Below are positions 33,110-43,429 of a stretch of DNA of 64,000 nucleotides, in pieces; within the stretch, counting starts at the first letter, position 1; each line of letters begins with the position of its first letter. The position numbers were made by a program, and so were the translations under genes. The notes beneath the pieces were generated by a model. It did not search any database. It was not told where the DNA came from and saw only the letters and a list, made by a program, of their open reading frames with translations. Origin of the DNA: Tricholoma matsutake (taxonomy: Eukaryota > Basidiomycota > Agaricomycetes > Agaricales > Tricholomataceae); contig AP026538.1 of assembly GCA_026075535.2 (NCBI GenBank), positions 18,980,337 through 19,044,336 on the forward strand, given 5' to 3'.

Positions 33110-34417
33110 CTAGCACACATTACCTCCTCCTCCACCGTAATGGATAAAAGCCCCGGAACCATTGGGAAGTGAACCATTTATGAACACGTCCACCGAATAA
33201 CAAGGAAGATCCCCCTGGGGATTAAGGACAGCATATACACCAGTGCCACCATCCTGATCATGCGGGTCGTAGTAGATCAAGAAGTGACTTGCAGCTGTCA
33301 CAGCTGCTGCCAACGATGTCGCCATGACTCCATTCCCCATCTGTGGCCATAAATCCCCAACCAATCTCCCAACCTCCCCCCCAAACTCGATATGCTGAGC
33401 ATTCCTCGACAACTGGCCCCCACCGTAAATCGACGTCGGATAGTACCCCACAGAGTCGTATGTATTCCCTGGACCCCCCTCCAAAAAGAGCCACCACTTC
33501 CCCTGAATCAACTTCCACTGGAGCCGGAACCCCCATCTCTGCTGCGGAGTGCTATAATTGGTCCATCCCCCGCCCAAATACCAGTGATTGTTAACCTGGA
33601 CAAACCCGGGGCAGTCCAGATTATAGCAGCCTGCCGTCCCCGAGCTCCAGTGGATGTATGTCACGGCATTCGTTGTCCGGAAGCGTTGTGGATACACCGT
33701 CCATCCGCCCTCGAGTGTTTGAAGCGGAGAGCCGCCCGAGTATTTTTGATGACTGACAGAGTAGTCGCCGACGGGGAGCCACAACTCCATCCATGAATTT
33801 CCGCCATAGTTGATCACCGTCTGGTGGCCAGACGCAGATTTACGCTCGGGGTCCCAAGTCGCTTGTGGGACAAGTCCCCCCCGTGATTGCAATGTTGTGA
33901 TGCTACCAGTGGGCTGCTTCGCGAAAAAGTGTTTCAATGTCGGGAACTGCGTCAGCCTATCCATAGCCAGTCTCGACATTGGGATCGCATGCATTGGGCA
34001 GGATATTGCATTCCCGAATTGGTCCTTCAGCCCGAGCTTCAGTGGCGAATCTGCACGTAAAATTGGCGGTTCATGACCGCCAGCAGGGGGTGTGAAGGGC
34101 ATCGGAGGCTTCTCAATCTGTTTAATCCCCAAATTAAATACAGAAGGCTGCTCCGTGATTGCAATACAGTCCACATGCTGACCCTCGGAGATGAAAGAAG
34201 TGACGCTCGCATGCGCAGTCACACCGGCGTACATCTTCAAGACGTGTGACCTCATCTCCTCGAATGCTGCCTCGTTCTGCACTCCCTTGCCTGCGAAAGC
34301 GTCGAACGCGGTGGATGTCACTGCTCGGAAGAAGTCTTGGAAGGATACGAAGGATACATTGCCGGCTAGCCCCATGGTGAGGTTGATGGTTGTAAAAACA
34401 GGTAATGGGTTATTCAT
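33110..34417 (-). CDS. Neprosin-like domain protein, apparently intact
   Basis: Neprosins (formerly DUF239) are glutamic endopeptidases. The C-terminal half shows the expected blocks: LEGGWTVYPQRFRTTNAVTY (about 33715-33660), AGCYNLDCPGFVQVNNHWYLG (about 33634-33570), GKWWLFLEGGPG (about 33510-33475), VGYYPTSIY (about 33450-33424) and HIEFGGEVGRL (about 33395-33360). The Glu of LEGGW and a Glu near WWLFLEGG are candidates for the catalytic pair. I chose ATG at 34417-34415 because the upstream frame crosses a CAGGTAAGC donor-like sequence and has no recognisable protein; an upstream exon is possible. From this start there is no signal peptide, unusual for a secreted peptidase. The N-terminal 170 residues match nothing I know. 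One open frame with no intron, CpG-rich unlike its neighbours; the best candidate for a functional host gene here. Confidence 0.78.
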   Translation of the reverse strand: MNNPLPVFTTINLTMGLAGNVSFVSFQDFFRAVTSTAFDAFAGKGVQNEAAFEEMRSHVLKMYAGVTAHASVTSFISEGQHVDCIAITEQPSVFNLGIKQIEKPPMPFTPPAGGHEPPILRADSPLKLGLKDQFGNAISCPMHAIPMSRLAMDRLTQFPTLKHFFAKQPTGSITTLQSRGGLVPQATWDPERKSASGHQTVINYGGNSWMELWLPVGDYSVSHQKYSGGSPLQTLEGGWTVYPQRFRTTNAVTYIHWSSGTAGCYNLDCPGFVQVNNHWYLGGGWTNYSTPQQRWGFRLQWKLIQGKWWLFLEGGPGNTYDSVGYYPTSIYGGGQLSRNAQHIEFGGEVGRLVGDLWPQMGNGVMATSLAAAVTAASHFLIYYDPHDQDGGTGVYAVLNPQGDLPCYSVDVFINGSLPNGSGAFIHYGGGGGNVC

Positions 34418-34570
34418 GCTTACCTGAGGTGTTGTCTGCAGATCGAACTGCACCCAGGAGAGCGAATAGCAGAGACGTACAATAAATTCGATAGCGATGC
34501 ATTGTGAGATACGGAATTTGTATCTGGGGTGATGGGCGTTGGAAGAAATCAACAGAAGGTAACGAGTCAC

Positions 34571-35270
34571 AGGAGGTTTCTTGACAGAAATATGATTGTC
34601 AGTATAACACTTTTAATGTGCGCCTGGTTCTGATACCTTCTATATCGATGGCAGCGATGCACAACGCCCGGCTTAAATCCCTAAAACACAGCCTGATAAA
34701 GTCTCATAACGGTAGCGTGATTGGCGGGCTTCGACATCGATATCAATCCTATGGTATCGATTTGTCGCGCTGGCTGTAGTGAGGTTCCCAGTAAAAATAC
34801 TCACGCAGGAATTTCACAGGACAACACTGGTCACACTGGGTGCAAGGTTGAAGGCACAATACTATGAATACTGGCAAAATATCTCTTGGTGAGTATGAAG
34901 ACAGTATTAAGAATACTTCTACAATACTGACACGATACCTCCCCAGAAGTATCTTGCTGTGCAGCCAGTGTCACTGGTACCACTGACTGACTCATCACGG
35001 ACAGGCCTAATGTCAATCGAAGGGATGCCAGATGGTGTTATGGTAGCATGAGAGGAAGAATTACTATGGTGAAGTTTGAATCACAGGAAAGATCCCTGAC
35101 GGGCCAATTTAATTACGTATCCGCAGTGGTTATCATACTAGATCAGCCGATACTACCCATCTCTTTGCTCCGATGCACCACCGTATCCAGGGCGCCCGTT
35201 TTGTGCAGCGACGCCCAAATCGGAGCATCCTATCTCTCTGCCATTGCACCCTAGTAGTGGCAGAGTGAAA
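34571..35270. other. Upstream region of the neprosin-like gene, no further gene seen
   Basis: It holds the presumed promoter or 5' leader of the neprosin-like gene and AT-rich sequence. TGCCAGTATTC/GAATACTGGCA-type motifs recur near 34860-34930. No convincing ORF. Confidence 0.35.
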
Positions 35271-35632
35271 AAGACGGATAGATAGGTTTGGGTTCTGGCT
35301 GACGACAGAGATGTGGTGGTGTATGTGCGTGACGTCCATCAAGCAATATCATTCGCTCCAATCGAGATGGACCCGGCGTCTGGTTGGTAGAGACGCTGGA
35401 GGAGCGTAGCGACGGTGGATTTCCCGGCACCTGAAGGACCGACGATGGCGACACATTCGCCTTCCGCAATCTGGAGGTTGATGTCCTTGAGAACGGGTGC
35501 GTTGGCGCGTTTTGGCAGGAGAATCCGATGTAATTGAATGTAATCGGGCCCCTGAACTCAGGACGCAGAATACCCTGGGACTTCTCGGCGTTTTTCGCGA
35601 GAAGCTTCAGCAACCCGGTCTCAAGGTGGGCT

Positions 35633-36845
35633 AAGGCTCCAACTGTTTAGTTTATGTATACTCCTCAAAGGCCAAGTATACATAAACAGTTGTCTAAATG
35701 GTATAACCATCTATATACTGTTTAATAAACAGATATACACTTGATATACACAGTTGAAATACTATTCAAAACTAGTTATCCAACACACCAGTGCACCCTC
35801 AAGGGTGACAGGATGACCAACCAAGGGGGTGGCAGAACAGGAATCCCAAACCATGGGTAGGGGGTTCCCACTGGACTCAGCAGCTGGAGGTTGAAAAAAA
35901 ATATGACCCAGATGTAAGATAGCTCCAAATAGCCTCTAAATAGCATACATTATATTCTGTGATGGTAGATTAACAACTATAATACTACTTGTAAGTAGCA
36001 TGTACTAGGACTAAGCCTGATCAGAAAATCATTCTTCCATCATACCATAATGTAAACATTGCTATGTGAACTGTGTTTGAAGTATCAATCTGGGTCCAAA
36101 ATATGAATAGCGACAGTGGGGTGAGCTGTGAAGCACAAACCTACCCAACACCAAGTTTTCAAATGCAAAATGCATCAACTGCTCATGTAGCAAATTCTAC
36201 AGATGTTGATCTCGTCAGCCAGTTTTGAATACAGGAAGGTTCTAAGGCTGGAAAGATATGTTGAACTTGAGCATGTTGATGAGGTTTCCGCTATGCTGAG
36301 ATCAGGATGAGGGATATGTAGGCAGTCATGGTGGTGGACTCAGAAGACATAACAATGTACATGGGATTGCCTTTTTGGATTGACAGCTTTGTTGACCTTT
36401 ATATATTTGTATTGGGAGAGGATTGAAGAATTAGACCAAGGCTTTAGAATTATAGTGGCAATGCAAGGTGTTATAGGCCTGAGGCATCAATCCAAAACAG
36501 TGAATATTGGGCAGCATGGAACATCAGTTCACATCAGTGATGAATTTTTTGGGGGAAAAAATCGAAACATGACAGAGTATTACTATATATGGAAGGAGGG
36601 GTGAAAAAAAAAAGGTGAGTGAATGTCGGTTTTTCCCATTCCACCACCCCCTTGTGACCAACATCCCATCATTTATTATTGCTGTTGAGCTCAATCATAA
36701 TAGGTAACTGTGTAACCATCTATATACTGTATAACTACTGTGTACACCACCTTGAGGCCCAAGCCCTATACATAAACATAAACATATACAGTATAAACCA
36801 TATAAGATAGTTATATAGATGGAACAGTGTTACAGTTGGAGCCTT
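35633..36845. mobile_element. TIR element with 10-bp target duplication, host of a nested hAT element
   Basis: Left end AAGGCTCCAACTGT and right end ACAGTTGGAGCCTT are perfect 14-bp inverted repeats. They are flanked by the direct repeat AAGGTGGGCT at 35623-35632 and 36846-36855. Without the nested hAT copy the element is about 370 bp, AT-rich and TATAC/GTATA-rich, with no coding capacity. A 10-bp duplication suggests a Mutator-like MITE. It sits inside the ABC-transporter remnant. Confidence 0.85.
35822..36654. mobile_element. hAT-like non-autonomous element, copy 2 (833 bp)
   Basis: Begins CAAGGGGGTGGCAGAACAGG; the right end, reverse-complemented, is CAAGGGGGTGGTGGAATGGG. A perfect 8-bp duplication TGACCAAC lies at 35814-35821 and 36655-36662. 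It shares ends, a GGAATCCC(A/G)AACC subterminal box and an A-rich tract near the right end with the copy at 31434-32590, in the same orientation. No transposase inside. Confidence 0.88.
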
Positions 36846-36949
36846 AAGGTGGGCTCCAGGTGCTAGTGATTGTTTGCGTGCACTAGGACTGGTTCACCTG
36901 GGGTCAAATGAGGGGGAAGGATGTCGCTCGAAGCGCGGTGAGTTGCATC

Positions 36950-37130
36950 AGTAATGTCGGGGTCAACTACACAGCACTACATAGTGCTCCATAGCATCAT
37001 AGTGTCATAGCATGGTTCTTTCATTCTGTAGACATCCATAGCACCCTACCTTGTTTACATAGTCACATACTTCCACTATGTAGTGCTATGTAGTGCTTCG
37101 TAGTGCTCTCTAGACAAGGCTCTATCAGCA
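36950..37130. repeat. TAGTGCTA/CATAGCAC-rich repeat
   Basis: CACTACATAGTGCTCCATAGCA and relatives recur in both orientations between about 36970 and 37110, giving several possible small hairpins. No gene. Confidence 0.6.
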
Positions 37131-37369
37131 AAAATCTATTATTAATCTTACAATTATTTTATGTTCAATATCTTCAAGACATTAAGAGCGAAACAAAAAT
37201 CTATTCCACAATATTATACTACTACTTATTATACTACTACTACCTAACACACTTGTATTGTCTACTGAGAAGTTCATATCTGTCCATTAACAAAACTTAC
37301 ATGACCGACCTGGCACGTTCCATGGAATGTGCGTCGTTGCAAATTGTGCAGCCCATGTCGAGGGTGCAC

Positions 37370-38140
37370 CCACAAACTACCCTATGAGCAGTTGCTCATC
37401 GGCATGGGGGGTGGGTGCTGTGTCAATTGCCATCATTACATAGGCTGGGGATTGTCTTGTCTTTGGGTACCTGGTGCTGGTGTCATTGTCGAGAGCCACC
37501 GCTGTCGTGATGAGGCATGCTGCAGGCTCCCAGGTGCTGGTTTTTTGGGGGGTTGGTTGTGATATAGTGCAGAGGTGGGTCCAGGTGGATGCTTACCTGG
37601 CTCTCCTGGCACTCGGCCACCATGATGCACGCTGCAAGTGGGAACTCGCAAGCATTGGGGCAGGAGCTGGGCCTCGTGGTGAACAGTTCCTATTTTGGGG
37701 AGGGTGAGCTGTGACATGGTAGGCAATGGGGTTCAGGTGGGTACTTACATGGCTCTCCTAGCACTGAGCCACCACTGATGCACACCACGAGAGGGACCTT
37801 GCAGGCATGGGAGCAGGCGCTGGGCCTCATCATCCCTGGTTTCAGGGGAGGTTAGCTGTGATGTGGCATGGCAATGGGTTCAAGTGGGGGCTTACCTGGC
37901 TCTCCTAGCACTGCTACTTGGTCTCCGAGACATAAATGAGCCCCACATCCCATTTGGATGGGGAGGGCCATAGATGGGGCATCATTTGGCATCGTCTTGC
38001 ATCCACGTTTGTTGTTATGAGTAGCTTACATCCTAAAAAGATAAGTGAGGCAATATTTAGATGATAAGAACAAGAAACAAATATAAAAAAACAGCTTACC
38101 GAGGGCCCAAACAACATCTACTGTCATTTGGGCCTCCCTT
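37370..38140. repeat. Hairpin-module repeat, copy A, with ~155-bp tandem units
   Basis: Starts with the ATGAGCAGTTGCTCAT palindrome (about 37382-37397). About 155-bp direct repeats follow (GGTGGATGCTTACCTGGCTCTCCTGGCAC near 37580, 37738 and 37888). On the minus strand it ends with the CCCAAA...TTTGGG palindrome at about 38106-38133, then CTCG|GTAAGC and a TTTTTAG acceptor at about 38036. Same module order as the copies at 45.4-46.0 and 54.8-55.6 kb. Confidence 0.75.
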
Positions 38141-39348
38141 GCATCCGAAATACCATGTTTGCCACATGGGCAACACTTTCGGCATGGCGAGTGGTGGTGG
38201 AGTGGTAGTAGTCCTGATGGAGAGAGGAAGGCGGCAGGATCTGATGAGACAATGACAGGGGAATGGACAGAAGGCTAAGCTTGATGGGAACACTGAGCTC
38301 GACAATTTTCTATGAAATTCAACATACATGTGACTTGACATTAGGGCAGGGTTACTCAACTTAGCACAAAGATCAAAATGAGCTCTCAGAAATGTCATGC
38401 CGGTGATGCTGGCAACAATGGCAAGAAGTGTGGGAAACAATTTGGCCAGGCAGATTAGTTCCCATGGTTCTTTGTGGTGGAAAAGCGGTGGTTCCTAGAA
38501 TCTAAAAGGGGTAAATGCTAGTAGTGCTATATCAAGCACTGTCATCGTTATGGGCACTTATGGGCACTATGTCATTTGGCGTGTTTGCTATGTGTGCTAT
38601 AGATTGCCGTGGGAAAACTCCAACATTGCTGATGTGCATCATTGTCAAGCGGGAAGGGGACTACGAATACGATGACAAGAAGTAGGAGCTGTCATATATT
38701 TGTGCAGAAAGCATCAGGCAATTGTCCTTCTCTACTACTGCTACCTTCTCTCGAGCTTTGGGTACCCTATTAGACCTGCCACTTCACTACTTGACATACG
38801 AAGTTTACAATTGCAGCGCAAAATGAGCCTGTATCTTCACTGTTGCAGATGGGTCCACACGACTGGTCAAATTATGTCACAGAGTGCGCCATTTTGCCTA
38901 GTAATTCCGATCATGGTACTGCTGTGTACATGCATCTCTTGGTCATTATTGTTCTCCTGTCCTCGTGCTGAGATCTCATGGGTTTAGACAAGTCATGTGG
39001 AACTGCTGCACGCCTACAAATTTTGGACCACAAAGTTAGTAAGCATGTAGGTTGCAAATTGGTTGCAAAATCAAATTTTTGCAACCAATAGAAATGTCTG
39101 AATGCCTCATGGATTGCTAGTGTCTATTACAAATCTAGTCTAAGTAAACATACTAATGTTTCTGGGAGTGGATGCGACACGCTGGATTCCGTAGAAGAGA
39201 AAAACTGTGGGTTTCACTGGAAGAACAACTCTGCGGATTCCACCACTATCGAACTGGGAGTGAGCTGAGTATGACTATGAGATACCCATATGAGAAGCAA
39301 GCCACAAGGCGCATCGTAGTCATGATGAAGACTCACCCATGGACCATG

Positions 39349-40110
39349 TCAAGCCTTGGGGGAGCTTCTTGCCTGCTTCCTTTGCACTTTTGGGTTGAGC
39401 GGTAACATCTCAATATGAAGAGTGCCAAGGTAGTCTAAACAGCGCCAGTATTCCAAGAATGCCTGTGATCGCCACCGACTGAACTTCTTCACCATGTCTG
39501 GTGGCACTCCAAAACTCAGGTAAAAGGTGGTCCCTCCAATGCGAAAACAGTGTCCAGTGATTCTGGGGTATTTCTTATCGGTCGCGTGGAGGATTTGGTT
39601 GACGCGTCTGATGAATTTCGACCTTGTGAGTGTGATTAGATTTCCATGCTCATCACGGTATGCGGCAATGGGGTGGTTGATGTCTAGCTTATTCTTGATG
39701 AAGTGCTTGTGAATGGCATGGATAGGATCGAGTGGAGCTTCCTGCTGAGGGACCCACACATCATTGCTCTGTGCCTTCTGAGTTTTTGACCAAGGTAGGT
39801 GAAGATTGCATGCGCCATTATCCACTATGGATTCTGAAATGTGACTAAAGGTAGCGTGGCGATGGGGTTTGAATTTCGCGAGGTCCTGAGTGGGTGGGAG
39901 GAGTTCTCCACTGCGAATGTGGCAAAAGAAGGATAATAGGCATATCGCGCGTACACAGATATCAAGACCAGAGGTCCTGTTGAGACTGTTATTGAGGTCA
40001 GTGAGCATTGAGATAGTAACTGGTGCCCTCTTCAGATGGAATGAAGATGCAGGCCTCAGTTCCTCAATGCCCTTTATGACCCGCCTTAGCTTCTCGCCAC
40101 CTTGCCATGA
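39349..40110 (-). pseudogene. Tyrosine recombinase, second family, N-terminus lost
   Basis: Integrase-fold recombinase with all catalytic positions still visible: HIRSGELLPP (first Arg, about 39915-39890), a KFIRRVNQIL helix (about 39620-39585), HCFRIGGTT for HxxR (about 39552-39525), and SRWRSQAFLEYWR with Trp and nucleophilic Tyr (about 39480-39445). Translation continues upstream of the first Met to about 40110 (WQGGEKLRRVIKGIEELRP), so the true start lay further right. There the 1317-bp TIR element begins 41 bp away at 40151. I infer that the element displaced the 5' part. Basidiomycetes carry many such 'DNA breaking-rejoining' genes, possibly Crypton-related. Confidence 0.8.
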
Positions 40111-40424
40111 ACTGGGTGCAGACCAGTTTGGACCAGTTTGGGATCAGACGAGTACTTTCCTATTCCAGTTGGATTCCAGTTTGTCCAGCTGGAATTTCTG
40201 GAATTTTTGGAATCCGGTGGAATTTTGTTTGTATGTAGTTTGCCCTATGCAGCACAATTCCGGAGACCACAGAAGGGGGGTACCTGCCTAGTAAGCACCC
40301 ACAAACCTCTGTACTCGCACCACATTGCACTGCCACACCCAAACCCCCCCCCCCCCAAAAAAAAAGAAAAAACCCAGAAATCTAAACAGGGGACAACAGC
40401 GATGAACGACAACAAGCCACCCAT

Positions 40425-40740
40425 CCCCAGCCTCATGAGCAACTGCTCATGGGGTGGATCGTGGGTGGAATGATGCCCAGGCACAGGGACAGGAGATGAC
40501 AATGACACACCACCCACCCCCAGCCTCATGAGCAACTGCTCGTGGGGTGGATCACAGGTGGAACAACAACAATGACAAGCCACCCACCCCCAGCCTCACG
40601 AGCAACTGCTTGTGGGGTGGATCATGGGTGGAATGATGCCCAGGTGCAGGGATAGGAGATGACAATGCACTGCCCACCCCCAGCCTCATGAGCAACTGCT
40701 CATGGGGTGGATTGTGGGTGGAAGGACAGACAACAGCGGG
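40425..40740. repeat. Four direct repeats with ATGAGCAACTGCTCAT palindrome (hairpin-module copy B)
   Basis: CCCCAGCCTCATGAGCAACT followed by GCTCATGGGGTGGAT recurs at about 40427, 40517, 40590 and 40679, each copy followed by GGGTGGAA and a variable stretch. The palindrome is conserved although single bases vary. Confidence 0.85.
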
Positions 40741-40749
40741 GTCGCGTCC

Positions 40750-41015
40750 CCTCCCCCTCCCCCACACTTTGTGTGGGGAGGGATTATTTTTGTACTTTTA
40801 ATTATTTATTAGTATTGTGCCCCCCCTCCCCTGTTTTGTGTGGGGGAGGGATTTTTTTCCTCATGTTTTTACCTCCCCCCTCGCGTTTGGCACGAGGGGT
40901 TAGCTTTCTATGTATATAAATAAAACTCCCTCTTGCATCTTGTGAGAGGGAGGATTTTTTGTTTATGTATATAATCACAATCATTCCCACTCCCTCGCAT
41001 TCAATGTGAGGGATG
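40750..41015. repeat. Array of four unlike C-rich/G-rich hairpins
   Basis: Four successive short inverted repeats, each near 27 nt: CCCTCCCC/GGGGGAGGG (about 40830-40850), CCCCTCGCG/CACGAGGGG (about 40879-40898), CTCCCTCT/AGAGGGAG (about 40926-40952), CCCTCGCATT/AATGTGAGGG (about 40991-41012). Each is followed by a T-rich or A-rich spacer with TATATA(A/T). The same four recur inverted at about 54780-55045. Confidence 0.8.
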
Positions 41016-41097
41016 TGGTTAATTAAAAAAATTTGATCTTAACTACTTTGAAAAAGATTAGAGTGTCATGAATAAACATTATATTACTAACTAATAA

Positions 41098-41190
41098 TTC
41101 TCCTGTGGCTCAACTGGTTAAGCACACATGTTTGGTTTGTCATGTGATCACTCTAATCAAGATGTCTTGAGTTCAATCTTACTCTGCACA
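41098..41190 (+). ncRNA. tRNA-like SINE head
   Basis: TGGCTCAACTGGTTAAGC at 41106-41123 matches a pol III A box and tRNA D-arm. GAGTTCAATCT at 41169-41179 resembles a B box. It is not a functional tRNA: the arms do not close and the A-B spacing is stretched to about 64 nt. The same segment occurs on the other strand at about 54612-54705. Confidence 0.6.
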
Positions 41191-41277
41191 AATATATTTT
41201 GTAGGCACTTTGACAACTTAAGACTTGAAATTTGACTATCCATTAGGGTATATACTCTAAGTTGAGCATCTGGAGTA

Positions 41278-41440
41278 ACCAGAATCTGGTTGGAATAACT
41301 GGAATAACTGGACTCCAACTGGAATAACTGGACTCCAACTGGAATAACTGGACTCCAACTGGAATAACTGGACTCCAACTGGAATAACTGGACTCCAACT
41401 GGAATAACTGGACTCCAACTGGAATAACTGGACTCCTACC
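41278..41440. repeat. 20-bp satellite GGAATAACTGGACTCCAACT
   Basis: Seven near-perfect tandem copies. The reverse complement, more degenerate, lies at 54100-54170 and 54425-54510 in the second copy of the element. Confidence 0.95.
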
Positions 41441-41689
41441 AGAATAGGTGGGGGAGGGTAAATTACAGGATTGGACTCACAGTCCACCCATCCTATGTAA
41501 TTTTATTATATATTACACTAGTTATGTATTAGGGGACAGAGGCCCGGGGGATTATAATAGCAAAGTCTTGGGGGTTTATATACAGTACACTAGTTGTGCA
41601 TGTCTGTATTGTTTGCATCCATTTGTTTACAGTAAATGAACACATGAACACAGGTCAATCAAAGGTGGTACAACTTTTTTGATTTTATT

Positions 41690-42000
41690 TTTTGTGATCC
41701 CACCCATCACTTTCAGCACATGTTGGCCCAAACAATGCAATCATTGTTTGGGCCCTTCCATAAGTCTTTTGTTCATTTGTTCCTTTTATTCAACTGATCA
41801 AATACATTATTTGGTTTTTTAGGAGCTATTCTACTGCTAACAATGGGTGCCGATGCAAGTGAAACCATGAGTGTGCTAGGTAAGCCCCCCATAAACCTGC
41901 CATGTCACTACTAACAACAAACTGCCCCAGCCTCCCCAACAACACAGCACCTGCATCTCCTGCTACAAGCCACTGCTTGCAGGGGAGATTATGGGTGCAA
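41690..42000 (+). repeat. Hairpin-module repeat, copy C (plus orientation)
   Basis: The palindrome GGCCCAAACAATG...CATTGTTTGGGCC at about 41725-41755 is followed by CTTCC|ATAAGT, a T-rich stretch, TTTTTTAG, then GAGCTATTCTACTGCTAACA at about 41822. Downstream, GCCACTGCTTGCAGGGG (about 41968) is an eroded AGCAGTTGCT module. The order is the reverse of copies A, D and E, so it is one repeat inserted in the opposite orientation. Confidence 0.7.
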
Positions 42001-42014
42001 GGATGAGAATGAGA

Positions 42015-42185
42015 ATAATGCAAGAACAACACAACAACAACAACAACAACAACAATGCAACAATGGTGACAACAACAATGATGACACAACAACAACAATG
42101 ATGCAATGACAATGATGATGCAACAACAAGAACAATGATGCAATGACAATGACAACAATGATGCAATGATGATGATGACGATTGT
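42015..42185. repeat. (CAA)n / ATGATG-rich simple repeat
   Basis: ACAACAACAACAACAATGCAACAATG-type sequence with GATGAT interruptions. The frames it creates on the minus strand (Leu/Val/Cys-rich) are spurious. Confidence 0.85.
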
Positions 42186-42395
42186 AAGGGGACTAGGAGG
42201 GACTAGGGGGGGGTGCCCGTCATATTGGCGAGGCGTGTTGATTTGATCAACGGCTTGAGTTAATACTGGATCATTGAGAGGTCTGGCCATATGAGGTGGC
42301 AAGTCTTGCTCTCGTACATTCTCAGACTCAGGTTGTGGGATGGGGATGGCATCCCTAGTTGGATGCCCCTCCACTCTCAATACTGGTGTACTGGC

Positions 42396-43131
42396 TCACA
42401 ATGTTGTTTTCCAATCGTGGTATGCTCTGGCTAAGGATTTGAGTATGGCCATGTACACTGCGGTGTACTCATCCTTATCCAGTTCCTGGCCCGATACATT
42501 AATGATTGCCTGAATATTTCTAGCTGCTGTCTGAGATAAGGCTAGTCTACGCTGTGTGCTAGTCACGCCATGTGTCACCCATATACCAGCCTTGATACCT
42601 TCTTGTAAGATCTGCAAGGCATCTTTGAACTTGTCTCCTTTGTTGTCGGTCGACGCAGGGGTCTCGTTCATGCTATCTACTGTCTCCCACTCTCGGCTAG
42701 GAGATGAATCTGTTGAGATGTCCAGCGTGGCCATCTGACTGCTACAATCATGTTATGGTATTATTAGATGATGCCGAAGCCCTGGAGGGATGGGGTATAA
42801 AATTGGGGGTCAAGGCTCCTAGCGCTCGTCTCTCCCTTCCGGTATCGATGTTCACAAATGCAGGGTTCTTCCCCTTCGATGTCACTGGAATGGGTATCTG
42901 TGATGCTGACGAAGGGGTTGTATCGTGTTTGGGTATACAATTCGTGGTTTCAATCGAGCGGGTATCACTTGAGTGGCCAGAGTCTTCTGTTGGTGGTGAC
43001 GTGGCAGTTCACGTTGCCGACTTTGGGGTGGTGGTAGGGTTCGTTACCAAACCCAATCCTCCCGGTGTCCCTAATCTCATTAACGGGGTATATTCTGTTG
43101 CCAAAGGGGTCTGTTGTGCTTCTGCCATTGT
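42396..43131 (-). pseudogene. Small accessory gene, decayed, function unknown
   Basis: ATG 43131 opens MAEAQQTPLATEYTPLMRLG. TGA at 43009-43011 interrupts, then coding-like Thr/Ser-rich sequence continues in frame (TATSPPTEDSGHSS...) to about 42760. A frame change near 42740 leads into MATLDISTDSSPSREWETVD and a helical C-terminal domain (KFKDALQILQEGIKAGIWVT; AAVYMAILKSLARAYHDWK-like end), stop 42396-42398. I do not recognise the family. It converges with nothing and is followed on the other strand by a Zn2Cys6-like gene. Confidence 0.45.
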
Positions 43132-43429
43132 TGCTCTTTGAGATGGGGTAAAAGAAGTTGATGTGGAGGGAGTGCGGGGATAGATGATAGAGCTGGTAAA
43201 GCAAGTATAACTGGTATAGCTCAAAAAAATGTAAAGGTTCAGTCCTTTACGCACTCTTACTCACTACAGACACCCAGAGCTTGACCAAATGGTATTGCTG
43301 TAGGTATGGTAGTAGTGTAAGAAAGTTTTTGTTACCCAATACTAAACTGGTACCAAATAAGGAATGTGCCAGGGGTACAAGTAAGTATAAACAAGTTTCA
43401 TTACAGCAATGGAGATGGATTGTTGGAGC

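Larger units (their letters stand above)
35275..36975 (-). pseudogene. ABC transporter nucleotide-binding domain remnant, interrupted by nested transposons
   Basis: Reading leftwards, ATHRASSDIL (about 36960-36920) resembles the linker after the membrane domain of ABC exporters. After the insertion, HLETGLLKLLAKNAEKSQG leads to LRPEFRGPITF, then PVLKDINLQIAEGECVAIVG and Walker A GPSGAGKST (about 35440-35415), LYQPDAGSISI, and MDVTHIHHHISVVSQNPNL with the Q-loop (about 35342-35290). A frameshift near 35505 and another near 35355 break it. Sequence after the Q-loop, including the signature and Walker B, is absent. The wording resembles fungal a-factor exporter (Ste6-type) half domains, but that is memory. 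It could be an old gene fragment or the flank of a deletion. Confidence 0.75.
40151..41467. mobile_element. Composite TIR element, copy 1 (1317 bp)
   Basis: The ends match, in reverse orientation, those of the element at 54077-56153: AGTACTT...CCTATTCCAG on the left and ACCAGAATAGGTGGGGGAGG...TAAATTACA on the right. Flanks GGATCAGACG (40141-40150) and GGATTGGACT (41468-41477) agree at 7 of 10 positions, a plausible eroded 10-bp target duplication. Inside, left to right: TTCTGGAATTTTTGGAATCC-type repeats, a poly(C)/poly(A) tract, four AGCAACTGCT palindromes, four C-rich/G-rich hairpins, a tRNA-like segment and a 20-bp satellite. No coding capacity. Confidence 0.72.

Noticed and set aside
38700..38987. 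95-residue ORF
   Set aside because: No coding composition, no family resemblance and no intron or partner context.
41106..41180. Functional tRNA gene
   Set aside because: A and B boxes are present, but acceptor and T arms do not pair and the spacing is too long. Best read as a SINE head.
40160..41450. CRISPR-like array (20-bp repeat units)
   Set aside because: Units are directly contiguous with no unique spacers, the genome is eukaryotic and no cas genes are present. It is a satellite.
42704..43141. 145-residue plus-strand ORF
   Set aside because: It overlaps the minus-strand gene whose N-terminal and C-terminal segments read better as protein.
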